Assembly (NCBI RefSeq): GCF_043290135.1
Contig: NC_134702.1
Location: 189,008,491 to 189,072,490 of the forward strand
Direction: 5' to 3'
From: Rhipicephalus microplus
Taxonomy: Eukaryota > Arthropoda > Arachnida > Ixodida > Ixodidae
Length of the DNA: 64,000 nucleotides
Below are positions 43,366-54,631 of the stretch, piece after piece. Below the pieces are notes generated by a model. That model saw only the letters and a program-made list of their open reading frames with translations. It did not search any database and was not told the origin of the DNA. The translations under genes were made by a program, and so were the position numbers. The stretch's first letter is position 1; each line of letters starts with the position of its first letter.

Positions 43366-46300
43366 TCAAACCACAAGCAGAACAAAAACAAGCAGTAACA
43401 GTCCGACAGAAACTTGAAACTCTTTAAGTGCTCCCAAGGGCTCCACCCTCGACAACCACTCAGGTAAAATCTCCTGAGTTTTCTGCAGTTCAACATACTT
43501 GGCCATACATTCACGGAAATACATTCGTGCAGGCCGTGCATCCTGATCGCGATAGAAACCCGCCATACGGGCCCGCCATAAACAGTGAAGTCCACATAGC
43601 ATAATCAAATCAAAAGGCATTCCCTCTTCGTCCACTATTGGCAGAAATCTTATACCATATGGATTTAAAGGTAATTCTTTCTGTAACGTCCTTTGAAGTA
43701 CATCCCAAAAATATACTCCTTCCCAACAATGTAAGAAAACATGGTCAATATTTTCCGGTTTTTTACAGATAAGGCAATTTGTCCCCCAAGGTAAGCAAAA
43801 ACCACGGTCTGCTTGAAATGTCCTGACTGATAGTGTACCTGTGTGCAGCTTGAAAAAGAAAGACTTCGCGCCAGGAGCCACTTGCATCCTCTTCACTCTT
43901 TTAAGCACATCTTTCCCTTCACCTCCAGCGTACATGGCACGGTACAGCGGTGCAGGTAAAACAACATCGCATACATCTTTGTACAACTTCTTTCGAGTCA
44001 CTGAAAACAAATATTCATTGGAAAATCTAACAGATAAAAACCGTACACTTAGAATAACCTCTTTAAGATACCCGCGCACAGCACCGGTCATGTCATGCGT
44101 GCTAACCACATATCCAGGTAAAGCCCGCGTCAGTCTCATTTGGCACACTGTACGTAAGAAACGGTCCCTTGTGTAGCGAAAAAAAAGAACCTATTTACGA
44201 CTTGGCGTATGAAAAGGTGTGTTAAACCAAGCCCTCCGTGTTTCACTTTTCGAAACAGATTAGTTCGACTGCATCTCTCCCAGTTCGAAGCCCACACGAA
44301 CACTGCGAAGATACGATGGAACTTCTGTATGTTTGCCCTTGAACAATGCAATACTTGCATCACATACCAAAGTTTTGAGGCAAAGAAAAGATTACAGACA
44401 TTCACCCTAGCAAACACTGACAGATGAGTACCGTTGCATCTATTAGCTTTCGTCCGGATTTCTTTCGCTTGTTCTTGCCAGTAGTTCTCATTATCTTTAT
44501 AAAATTTCAGTGGCACCCCTAAGTACTTGACAGGTGTGGTCACCCATTTAACATTGGCAAAATAGTCTGATTTTGATGACCACTCTCCATGCCAGAAACC
44601 CAGACACTTTCCCCAGTTTACTAGACTGCCAGTTGCCTTGCCGAACCTTTTAACCACACTGATGGTAGTGGTAACACTATCTTGATCGATACAACAAACA
44701 GCCACATCGTCGGCATATGCCAAAATTTTAACTTCGGATTCTTGTAATCTATAGCCACGAATGCAACTGTTTTGAGCTATTGCTAAGCACAAAGATTCTA
44801 TATATAAACTGAAAAGTAGGGGGCTCAGCGGGCAGCCCTGGCGAACAGAACGCTTTATGTTAATTGTATCTCCTAGCGTCTTATTGATTACCAGTCGGGT
44901 TGTGCAGTTCCGGTATGCCATAGATACTCCATCTCTGATTACAAAACCAACGTTGGCATGGTCAAGAATGGAAAGCAGAAGGTTGTGGGAAACACAATCA
45001 AAAGCTTTCTCGAGATCAATCTGTAGAATGGCTACCCCTACTTGATTGGCATCGCTACACTCGAGCACACAGCGCATCTTGTGTATATTAGTCACAATGG
45101 AGCGACCCATAATCCCACATGTTTGGTGAGGCCCTACTAATTCTTTGACTACCCCTTGAAGTCGCCGTGCTAGTACTTTCATTAAAATTTTGTAATCACA
45201 ATTAGTTAGTGATATCGGTCTATACGAAGAAACTAATTTTAACTTCTCCGAGTGTTCTGTCTTAGGTATTAAAACTGTATGTGCTTCACTAAAGGACCTA
45301 GGGAGGACATTGAGTTTATAAGCTTGATTGAAGACATCTGCAAGTACATGGGATAATTCATTTTTGAACTCCTTATAAAACGAAGCACTAAGCCCGTCCG
45401 GCCCTGGAGATTTACCAGGATTCATTTTATCTATAGCCCTTTCTACTTCCGTCGGCGTTATAGATAGCTCTAAAGCTGATTTGGTGTTATCTGACAACTT
45501 CGGCATTCAGCTAAGGAACTCCTGCTTAAATTCCTCTGAATCAATGGGCGTGGCAGCGAAGAGTCCTTCGTAGTGTTTGCCAAATGCTCGTCCTATGCTC
45601 TCATTGTCCGAAACTTCGATACCGTTGACTTCAATGGCATCTATGTGATTTCGTCTGGCATGACTCTTCTCTAATCCAAGCGCTCGCTTCGTCGGGCGAT
45701 CATCCACAGTCATTGATGCTGCTCTGGCTCGCACTAGCGCTCCGCGATAGCGTTCCTCCTCATATACCTCTATCCTCTCTTTAATACTCCGCAAATCGTC
45801 ACCATATACTCCAGGTTTTTCACATTCAAGAGCTGTTAGTCTCTCAAGTGTTCGTCTAAGCTCTTTCTCATTCTTCTTAGATTCAAAAGATAAAACGCTA
45901 GATCTCTCTATTGCTTTTATTTTGATTCGCTGCTTGAATAGCTCCCATTCTTCTCCTATTTTGCCCATACACTCTTTGTTAATATTACTTATTTCTTTAA
46001 TAACTGATGCGCTAAACGATTCATCCTTCAAGAGGTTAGAGTTCATTTTCCACTGTTCCCAAGAAAAGGCGTTCCTTTCTTTTTTTGACCCGATATTGCA
46101 TTTTACAAGACAGTGATCGGAAAAGGAAACAGGGACAACATTATAACTGCTACACTGGGTTATAGCATCTGCAGTAAGGTAAAGTCGATCCAATCGGGCA
46201 TTACTTGTGCCTTGAAAGTGGGTATACTTCACATCTCGGGAGCTATGCAAACACTCCGCAACATCTACTAATTCGTGTTCAAGAATCACCTGTGCCAGAA

Positions 46301-46818
46301 CATCACTGCTTCTATCTTTAACGTTGCGCCTGCTTGATCTATCACTTTCATTCAAGACACAGTTGAAATCACCAACCAATAAGAGTTTCCTACCAGTACA
46401 CATATGTTGTCGTAAATTGGAAAAAAAAAACCGATCTTTCCTGGCCAATAGTTGGAGCATAAACACATATAATGCGCCATTCAGTGTCACAATAAACAAT
46501 ATCACACCATACTACTCGGCCTGAAGAGCAAGAAAAGACATTTTCTATGACTAATCCTCGCAGTTTTCTAACAAAAAGAACACAGCCCCCTGACGTGCCT
46601 ATGGCCTGGCTCACAGTGGCAAAATACCGTGATGTAAACTTAAGCACCATGCTCCCAGTCTCCTCCTCGCCTTCAACTTTCGTCTCCTGCACTGCAAGCA
46701 CATCCAGATTTTCTTCCAATAACAACCGGTAGACTTGGCTTTGCTTCTTCTTTGAAGCCAAGCCTCTAACATTCAACTTGGCGAAGCTAAATGATACTTG
46801 AGGCGCCATTACAACCAT
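43366..46818 (-). pseudogene. LINE C ORF2, multiple disablements
   Basis: Three lesions against LINE E: the shared ten-A frameshift near 46423-46432; an AGA-to-TGA nonsense codon at 45507-45509, just before the RT domain; and a one-base loss in an A run near 44179-44186 in the post-RT region. RT motifs (GKSPGPDGL, DLEKAFD, YADD) and the CCHC are still readable. It also has the B-type loss of the original stop. Confidence 0.9.
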
Positions 46819-46871
46819 GTGGAGGAGTTAGGCCCGGAGCATGGCGCTTACCTTGCACGTCTAGCACTACG

Positions 46872-48163
46872 CTAGACGCCTCCAGGACCGTCCGACCGCC
46901 CGGTTTCACTGCACAGTAGAAGAGAATTGTTTACAGCTTTTTTGTCCGTGGTGCCACCAGCTCTTGCTCTCATGCTGGTGCGTCTGCCAGTCGGCGTCTT
47001 TGCCGGTGGTTCTTCCACGCTACTTGCACTGTTCTTGTCTGCCGTCTTCACAGGGTCTTCCAATGGTCTTTTAATGGCTGAAACGGCACCGCTGGGCCAG
47101 GAGACGCGGCTGGCGTTGCACGTGTTTCCTTCTATCTTCGTGTCGAGACCAACGCTACAGGAGGCACCATCGACAACTTGGCCTTGCTCCGACGCATAGG
47201 CAGACGCTCCGTCTACTTCACAGCCTGCGTCTGTCACCGCATTGTCAGCTGTATCGGTCGATACAGCTGCAGAACCTGGTTGAGTGTCAACAGGTGCCAG
47301 TGTAGATTCGTCTACTGATGTTGCGGATGTGCAGTTCAAATTTTCTGCGACTTGATCTCCGCAACCTTCAGCCGCGTCCTCTGCCTCTGTCACGTCAATA
47401 ATGTGCTCCGACGCATCTTCGGCCTCCGCTGACGCGGTCACTGCGGCGTACGAACGGACGCATTCCGCGTCTCCATGCCCGAAACGCCGGCAGCGCGAGC
47501 ACCGAGGCACCTTACACTCGCGACGCACATGTCCTGTTCCGCTGCAACGCAGGCATTGCATAGGCCGACCTGGGGCTACCACTAAGGCTAGTTCACCGGT
47601 GACTCGTATCTGATGAGGCAGGTCCTCGACTTTCATACCGCTTTTCAGCTTAATGAAAACAGTGCGGGTCGTCGAATTCTTCTCATTCACTCCTTCCACA
47701 CGCCAGCGTTTCCGGGTCACTTCTGATACTTTCCCGAACGCTGCCAACGCCGTGCAGACATCTTCGTCCGAAACGCCGTGTAACAGCCAGTGAAGCCGCA
47801 GCCTCACCTTCTGCTCCTGAGGGTCGATAACGAGGCAGCGGCGTCCTTTGACCTGGAGTTCTTTCAGATCAGTCATCCGCTTCGTCGCCTCCTGGCTGTA
47901 AAGGTCACGGCCCACACATGGTTGATCTGGTAGGCGCCCAATGCAACCACGTCGGGAAGCAGTCGTTCCTTGTCCAGAGCGTCTCGGAAATCTTCGACCT
48001 TGAAAGGCCTCACACGAATATCACCGTGCAAAAACACTGTGTTCACAACAATACGTCCTGTTGGCAGATTCGGCAAGATGATCTCATAATCCTTGTCACT
48101 TTCGTCAGTAATCCTGTTTCCGCGGCCACCAAGGACCGCCTTTGCCGCTCCGCGGGAGCCCAT
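46872..48163 (-). pseudogene. LINE C ORF1, single-base frameshift
   Basis: Same 430-residue architecture as E. One base is lost near 47898 (GGCTGTAAAGG where B and E read GGCTGTTAAAGG on the plus strand). This breaks the frame at about residue 88 in the RRM-like region. Downstream the double CCHC and tail are open to 46872. It is also the most divergent of the B/C/E trio (for example CTALAAFGKVSEVTRKRW). Confidence 0.88.
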
Positions 48164-48205
48164 GATTCCTGCGTCCGACGCGTGCGATTGCCGGTGAAAG
48201 AATGT

Positions 48206-48220
48206 CTGGGCTACACCCCC
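48206..48220 (-). pseudogene. tRNA-Ala 5' stub upstream of LINE C, damaged
   Basis: About 15 nt remain, with one substitution (GGGCTAC for GAGCTAC). Confidence 0.75.
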
Positions 48221-48497
48221 GTTACATCTGGAGCACTCATTAACAAGTTTCTTAGTGCTCATCAGCTTGTTCTAACAATGAATTAATCAATTAGTTCAAA
48301 TAAACAAAATCATCTCGTCATCGCCGCCTGATGCAGTTTTTTTCATCATTAAGGAAAGCCGCATATTTCTATAGTCAAAGAAAGTGGCAGCACTGTTTGA
48401 TGAAGTCTATTTCATGTTATGCGCACCGGTAACTCGTGGTGCCGTAGTATTACAACAGGCAATAAAAAAAACATACCGCTAAAGTCGAGAGCGCTTT

Positions 48498-48566
48498 GGA
48501 GGTGCCGGGGTTTGAACCCGGGACTTCTCACATGCAAAGCGAGCGCTCTACCACTGAGCTACACCC
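48498..48566 (-). tRNA. tRNA-Ala(TGC) copy 98, rebuilt downstream of LINE D
   Basis: Canonical T arm TTCAAAC; nucleotides 1-2 replaced by LINE D poly(A); T8 terminator. Confidence 0.82.
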
Positions 48567-48702
48567 TTTTTTTTTCTTTATTGCTTTGCATATCATGACT
48601 GTTCACATTTTACATATTTACATATTGGTTCAAATTGAAATGCGACACAAAATACACCCACAGAATTCATTGAGGTACCGTCAGCTCTTGGCTGACTGTT
48701 AA

Positions 48703-51700
48703 TCAATACTTCGGCATTCGTAACAATCGCTCAATGCACCCAATCCAGTCTGGCACATCCTCTTGGCTTTTCAGCATTTCAAGAAAATGGCACACAGATT
48801 TACAAAAATATTCGCGCACAGCTAGCACTTCTACATCCGCGTTTTCAAAGGCACATCGGGTTTTCCATATACTGTGCAGGCCCAGAAGCATGACGAGATC
48901 ATAAGGTACACCTGCCTCATTTTTAACCGAATGAAAACGGATGCCATGTGGACTTAACGGTAATTCTTTTTTAAGGTTCTTTGCAGTATGTCCCAGAAAA
49001 AGACCCCGCTCCAGCAATCTATAAACACGTGTTCAATTGTTTCCGGTTTTTTACACAAGTCGCAATTTGTGCTCCATGGCACGAATATTCCCTTATCCTG
49101 CAACCACGTTTTAACTGGTAAGGTACCAGTATGTAATTTAAAGAAAAAAGTTTTGACCCCTGGCACTACTAGCATTCTTTTAACACGTTTCAGAACATCC
49201 TGTCCTGGGCCTGCACAATATAGCTGACGGTACAATGGAACAGGCAGTAAAACATCGACAAGGTCTCTATACAATTTTTTACGTGGTACTTCAGCCAGAT
49301 ACTCTAACGAAAATCTCACTGACAAAAAGCGGAAAGACAAAACAACTTCTTTTAAGTACCCCTGTATTGGTCCTTGCATATTTGATGATGATACGAGAAA
49401 TCCCGGCAGCACTCTAGATAACCTTAGTTGTATAACAGTTCTCAAAAAGGGGTCATCCACATCACGCAGAAAAAGGAAACGATTGACCAGTTGTCTTATG
49501 TACAAATGAACTAACCCGAGCCCGCCATCTCTAACTTTTCTGAACAGGTTTGTGCGGCTTGATCTTTCCCATACAGAGCTCCATATGAAAATTGCAAATA
49601 CTCTGTGTATTTTCTGCACACTTATTCTACTGCAGTGCAAAACTTGCATTACGTACCACAGCTTGCTCACCAGAAACAAGTTGCACGTTGTGGCCCGTGC
49701 GAATATCGAAATACCCCAACCCTTCCATTTTTCTACATCCTTGCGCAATGCCTCTGTTTCTTTTTTCCAATACGGTTCACTGTCCTGATAGAACTCAAGC
49801 GGCACTCCTAAATACTTCACTGGTGTTTCCTGCCATTTAATGTTTAGAAATACTCTTGGCTTGACGTCCCATTCCCCATGCCAAAAGCCCAGGCACTTAT
49901 CCCAGTTCACGGCACTACCACTCGCCTTGCAAAAGGTTTTCACGGCATTTACAGCATGCATTATACTCTCATAATTGGTACAGAAAACTGCAATGTCATC
50001 TGCGTATGCAAGGAGGCTAACCTCAGCTTCATGCAATTTAAATCCGCTTATTGCAGGGTTATTAATTACACTTAAACAGAAAGGTTCAATAAAAATAGCA
50101 AAAAGCAGGGGCGATAGTGGACATCCCTGTCTGACTGACCGCAGCACAGGTATACGCTCACCCGCAGTTTTATTTATTACCAATCTCGTCGTGCATCCAG
50201 TGTAAGCCATGCGCACTCCTTCGCTAATCAAACTCCCTACATTAATGTGCTCAAGTAATGCAAGGAGCACGTCGTGCGGCACGCGATCAAATGCCTTTTC
50301 GAGGTCAATTTGAAGCATGGCAACATTGAGATGCATAGCGTCACAACTTTCTAGGATTGATCGTGCTATGTTTATGTTGGTCATTATTTTCCTTCCCTTT
50401 ATGCCACAAGTTTGGTGGGGCCCAATCAGTTTTGTCATAACTGTCTGGAGTCTTCTGGCCAATATTTTCATCAATATTTTATAGTCGACATTAGTTAGGC
50501 TAATTGGTCTATACGCAGTAACACTTCTTAACTTCGCGGGATCTTCTGTTTTTGGTATTAAGACTGTGTGGGCTGACAAAAACGATGGTGGAAGTTGTTT
50601 GCACTTAAAAGCCTCGTTAAATACCTCCCTCAAAATAGGTGAAACTACGTGTTTGAATTCCTTGTACACTGCAGCACTAAGGCCATCTGGTCCTGGAGAC
50701 TTACCATTGTTTAACTTATCAATTGCTTTTTCAACTTCTCGCTCTGTTATAGGCAATTCTAAAATTTCCTTTCTTTCATCATCAAGTCTTGGCATTAATG
50801 AAATGAAATCGCTATTAAAACGTTCTGCGTGTACACTGGTTGGTGTGAATAACTCTTTGTAATATTCGAAAAAAGCACCGGATATTGCTTCTTTCGTATG
50901 GCACCTTGTTCCTTTATATTCTATTTCTCTTATTTCATTTTTACAGGCATGTCTCTTCTCAGCTCCAAGAGCTCGTTTTGTTCGCATTTCTCCCGCTACC
51001 AAGTTTTCTGCTCGAGCTCGAATCAATGCTCCACGATAACGTTCTTGGTCTATCAACTCTAGCTTCTGTTTAGTTATGTTTATCTCCTCTGAAAATGTTC
51101 CGGCCTGAGTACATTCATCCGCTACTAACTGTTGCAAGTTTTCACGCAAGCGCACTTCAAGTTCTTTTTCAGCATGTCTCAGGATACTGGCTCTCTCAAG
51201 TGCTTTCAGTTTAATGGTCTGTTTAAATGTTTCCCACCTATGTCCCCAGCATTCAAGTGTTCTATTTAGTAAGTCTTCTATGCCCTCTAGAAAAATGCGA
51301 TTAAACTCTTCATCCTTTAGTAGCTTTACATTAAATTTCCAGAGGTCCCAAGAGAAATGTTTGTTATTCCTTTTATGTTTACCCATTGAGAATGAAACCA
51401 AACAATGATCACTAAACGTAACAGGTGTAACTCTGTAATCATGGCACGAAGGAATGATTTCGGAAGACACGTATACTCTGTCAAGTCTAGCATGGCTTGA
51501 ACGCTGAAAGTGGGTAAACATAACCGCTTTTTCACTGCAAAGACTATCACCCACGTCCTCTAGCTGAGCTTTCGCCACCATATCGGTTAGAACGGCAGTG
51601 CTTAAATCTTTGTATGGCCTGGAACTTGATTTATCTATACTCGAACAAACACAGTTGAAATCCCCGGCCAAAATTAGTTTACGTTCACATTTCAAATACA

Positions 51701-52091
51701 CCTCAAGTTTTTCAAAAAACTCCTTTCGCTCTTGAATCAAAGTGGGTTCGTACACACAGATTACTCTCCATTTTTCTTTTGGTAGGGATAAATCACATAT
51801 AATAAAACGACCCGCCTCACAGGTAGTTACAGACTCCACTTTCGCATTAAGGCTCTGCCGAATTAACAAGAGGCAACCTGCAGATGTACCCACCGCGTGA
51901 CAAACGCACACATCAAACCGTCTCGTGAAAGGCTGCACCATTCGCTCAGCGTGCTCTTCACTCTCTACTTTAGTTTCCTGTACAGCGACGATGTCTAGAT
52001 CTTGTTCTATAATCAGGCGGTAAAGCTGGTTTTGCCGCCGTTTGGCAGAAAGCCCACGTACATTTAGCGTCGCCAATCTAATCGTCGCCAT
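48703..52091 (-). pseudogene. LINE D ORF2 (endonuclease-reverse transcriptase), one C-terminal frameshift
   Basis: Open from ATG 52091 for 1,045 codons, with APE endonuclease (LNVRGL, VQETKVE, GDFNC, TFSDH), RT (GKSPGPDGL, SLTNVDYKILMK, DLEKAFDRV, QGCPLSPLLF, AYADD) and the CCHC (CDLCKK...EHVFIDC). A one-base deletion in the run at 48967-48972 (six where seven would keep frame) then shifts the last roughly 90 codons into the frame that continues to 48703. All catalytic residues lie before the break. A homopolymer sequencing error is a fair alternative, in which case ORF2 is intact. Confidence 0.88.
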
Positions 52092-52153
52092 CGTGATGAG
52101 AGAAAGCCGAGCGAAAGACGCTTACCTTACCAACACCTAAACCTCTGTGCGGC

Positions 52154-52170
52154 CGACGCTCAAGGCGTCG
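52154..52170 (-). promoter_or_regulatory. Hairpin over the LINE D ORF1 stop codon
   Basis: CGACGC-loop-GCGTCG, 6-bp stem and 5-nt loop, with the TGA stop spanning the loop. The sequence differs from LINE E but position and shape are alike. Confidence 0.4.
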
Positions 52171-52584
52171 TCCCGTCGCCGCCGCGTGAAAGCGACGACG
52201 AACGCAGGCGGCCAGCACCCCGAGACTTTTTGGAGCCAGCCACTCGCCACTGCCCTTGATCTTCCTGGGCCAGACGCTGCTGGGACGCCGCGTCTCCCTC
52301 ATTCAGGCGTCGCTTTACTGGCGTAGCTTCAACTGTATCCGTGTCCGAAGTAGCGTCGGACCGTCACCCCCGGAAGCTTTTCAGGCCTGCGCGTCACGTG
52401 ACGTGACGTCGACGACGTCACATCGCGCCGGCCGGCCGGCCGCCCTTCGCTGGGTGGCTGCGCCAGCCGCGAGCGCCCTTCACGCCTACCGACTCGGGCG
52501 AGGTTCCTTGACACCATGTCCGCACGATTTATCACGGTATCCATTGATTGTATGGTTTAACGCGCCGACGCAACGCAGGCGATG

Positions 52585-52774
52585 AAGCGCGCCGTAGTGG
52601 AGAGCTCAGGATCAAGTTTTACTACCTGGGAATCTTTATTGTGTGCCGAAATCTCGTACACACGGGCGTTTTTGCTTTTCGCCTCCATCAGAAATGCGGC
52701 CGCCGCAGCCGGGTATCGAAACTGCGCCCTAGTGCTCAGCAGCGCTACGCCTTAGCCACTGAGCCACCGTTGCG
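52585..52774 (-). mobile_element. tRNA-derived SINE (tick Ruka-like), within the P-like transposon
   Basis: The minus strand begins GCAACGGTGGCTCAGTGGC, a tRNA-like head with box A TGGCTCAGTGG and a box-B-like TTTCGATACC. It is followed by the body with GATGGAGGCGAAAAGC, CGCCCGTGTG and CCCAGGTAG, ending near CTCCACTACGGCGC. This order resembles the abundant tRNA-headed SINEs of hard ticks from memory of that family. Exact ends and target duplication not resolved. Confidence 0.7.
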
Positions 52775-53458
52775 GGGGAACTTATCAAGGTATCAAGAAA
52801 TAATGAATATCGTGAATGGAATAATGCGTATTTATTTATCACAGCCAGACGCCGTCTGTACAAATATCACAGTGCACATTGTTCTCGGTCCAGGCAGACG
52901 ACAGGCAACACAAGATGTTGCCCTTAATGCTGAAAATATGCCAAAAGTACAAAACACAATATCTTGCCACATAAAACTCAGAAAACAAAACAGATTATAA
53001 CAGCAAAAACATCCCCGAGCTTTGGAACAGAAAAAGCACACTTTCATTTAAATTGTAGGTTAGAGGAAAACATACCATTCGTTTATCATAGTAGCAGTAG
53101 CAACACAAGGTATCAGGTTCAAACACTTGCCAAAAAATACAATACAAAAGAACACTGGTGACTAAATTGTGGTCCACAGCATGATAAATGACAGAAACAA
53201 AAGTAATTGTACTGCCACAGGTAGGTGCATGTCCTAGGGAAAAAATCAAACAAAAATCTAAGAAAAAAAACAAATCACAGTGCACAACATGTCTGTACAC
53301 AGAGTGCACAAGGAAAGTGTACACAGCTTAGGTACCAAAACGGACTGTACAACTGCTACAGTGGGCACCGAGGCAGTTCGAGTTAAAAAAAAAGAAAAAA
53401 AGTACAGCACCTTTAAAAGCTAACAACTTGTAAAGAGATACAAAACTGGAAACAAGGC
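52775..53458. other. Non-coding 3' part of the P-like transposon
   Basis: A/T-rich, with short A tracts and no recognisable protein motif on either strand. It lies between the THAP stop and the SINE, where a transposase catalytic domain would be expected in a full element. Confidence 0.6.
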
Positions 53459-54631
53459 TCAAACAAGGGAATGTATTGCTTGAGCCAGGTGGCAATAAGT
53501 GCAGCGCTCCTCAGACAGCATCGACAGGTTGTTCAAAATTTCCAACAAGGAACTTACTTTTTGAACTGAGTCTGGTACAACAGCGCTACCAAGGTTCTTG
53601 ATTGGTGAACCTTGATAGCAGGCAAAGACTTCAAGGTTTGCAAACACGGTCAATGACGCATTCAAACAAGGTTCACGATAGTCGATAATGTTCAAAAACA
53701 TGGAGCACTCTTCTTTATGAATCACAGTCCACTTTGGAGACACTGACTCCCCTTGCAGGCGAGCCCTTAGTTCTTCGAGGGACGAAAACCGGTCTCGTTT
53801 TTGCTCCGCTTCATATGACGCCAGCGACTTTTCTACAGCACGGGCGAGTTGGGAGGCTTCTTGTCGGCTCCTCTTGGCGTCAGGGGTTTCTCTCGTGCTC
53901 TGGTCTCGTACTGATAGGTAGGACGGACAGCCGGAAAATACCGTTGGGACAGATCCAGGACGCAACCGTGGTACTGGGAGTGCAACTTCAATAACTCTCC
54001 CTGTCCTTGGATCCGTCTACGATGTCGTCTTCTCAATGCATGAAGCGTCGAAATGATTCGCGCACACCTGCAAAAACGTTTCAAGAACGTCTGAGACGCC
54101 ACTTCTCAAAAGAAAAAAAATGCGCTCCCGTTTGCATGACCGCGTTTACAGTCCGTGTAGCTAAAACAAAGTCTACCTACGTTTCGCAAGCATCTAAATA
54201 AAAGCGCTGCGCTAAGCGGTACAAGCAACATGAAAGGAAACACGGGAGCGTGATGTCACCGCACTCCACGAAGCGCTTCCACCGAGAGCTTGCAAGAATG
54301 GACGACACCACGGCACTGTTAGTGAACAAAGCGCAGCTGAGCATCCTTGCTGCGAACGCTGCTGGCGTCAGCGCTTCGCGAGGCCCGGCGGCCACAAGCT
54401 CAAGTATTTCCCATCATAGGTGATTTCTACCCGAACAAGCAACGACAAGCTAAGAACAGGAGCATCTCAAATTCTTACCTTAGTGCACGAAGTCGGCACG
54501 AAGTCCTTCCTAGGAATGGCGCGTAGCCATTGTTTGAGAGCGTCGGCGTCTTTAGGGAAGGAAAACACTTGTATCTTCTTTCCTGTTTTGTAGTTGCCGG
54601 TGCATCCGGGTACACAACACTTATTCGGCAT
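53459..54631 (-). pseudogene. THAP-domain gene of the P-like transposon, two exons, one in-frame stop
   Basis: Exon 1 (54479-54631, 51 codons) starts MPNKCCVPGC and carries the first zinc ligands of a C2CH THAP domain. It ends SCTK at a splice donor, AAG|GTAAGA. After a 411-bp intron (54068-54478) with acceptor TTTTTGCAG, exon 2 begins VCANHF, supplying the C-x2-H pair. A TAG at 54017-54019 interrupts the frame. The frame then continues with RLRPGSVPTVFSGCPSYLS, a typical post-THAP segment, and an E/R-rich probable coiled coil, ending at 53459. About 254 residues in all, far shorter than a THAP9/P transposase, with no RNase-H-like core. It would bind DNA at most. Splice sites are inferred from consensus only. 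Confidence 0.82.

Larger units (their letters stand above)
43330..48204 (-). mobile_element. LINE C: tRNA-Ala-targeted Tx1/L1-type retrotransposon, degenerate duplicate of B/E
   Basis: 4,875 bp. The left junction is as in B (offset 8,688 bp, including flanking tRNA units). The right junction reads GTCTGGGCTACACC on the plus strand, a damaged tRNA stub, so the duplication there is imperfect. ORF1 and ORF2 carry frameshifts and a nonsense codon. Confidence 0.92.
48205..48566 (-). repeat. tRNA-Ala satellite array, block 4 (one unit between LINE C and LINE D)
   Basis: A single unit separates two LINEs. It starts with a damaged tRNA 5' stub (48206-48220) and ends in tRNA copy 98, which abuts the poly(A) tail of LINE D. 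Confidence 0.95.

Noticed and set aside
52256..52585. Plus-strand frame of 109 codons at the edge of the P-like element
   Set aside because: It crosses the 8-bp duplication and TIR and is antisense to the end of LINE D ORF1.
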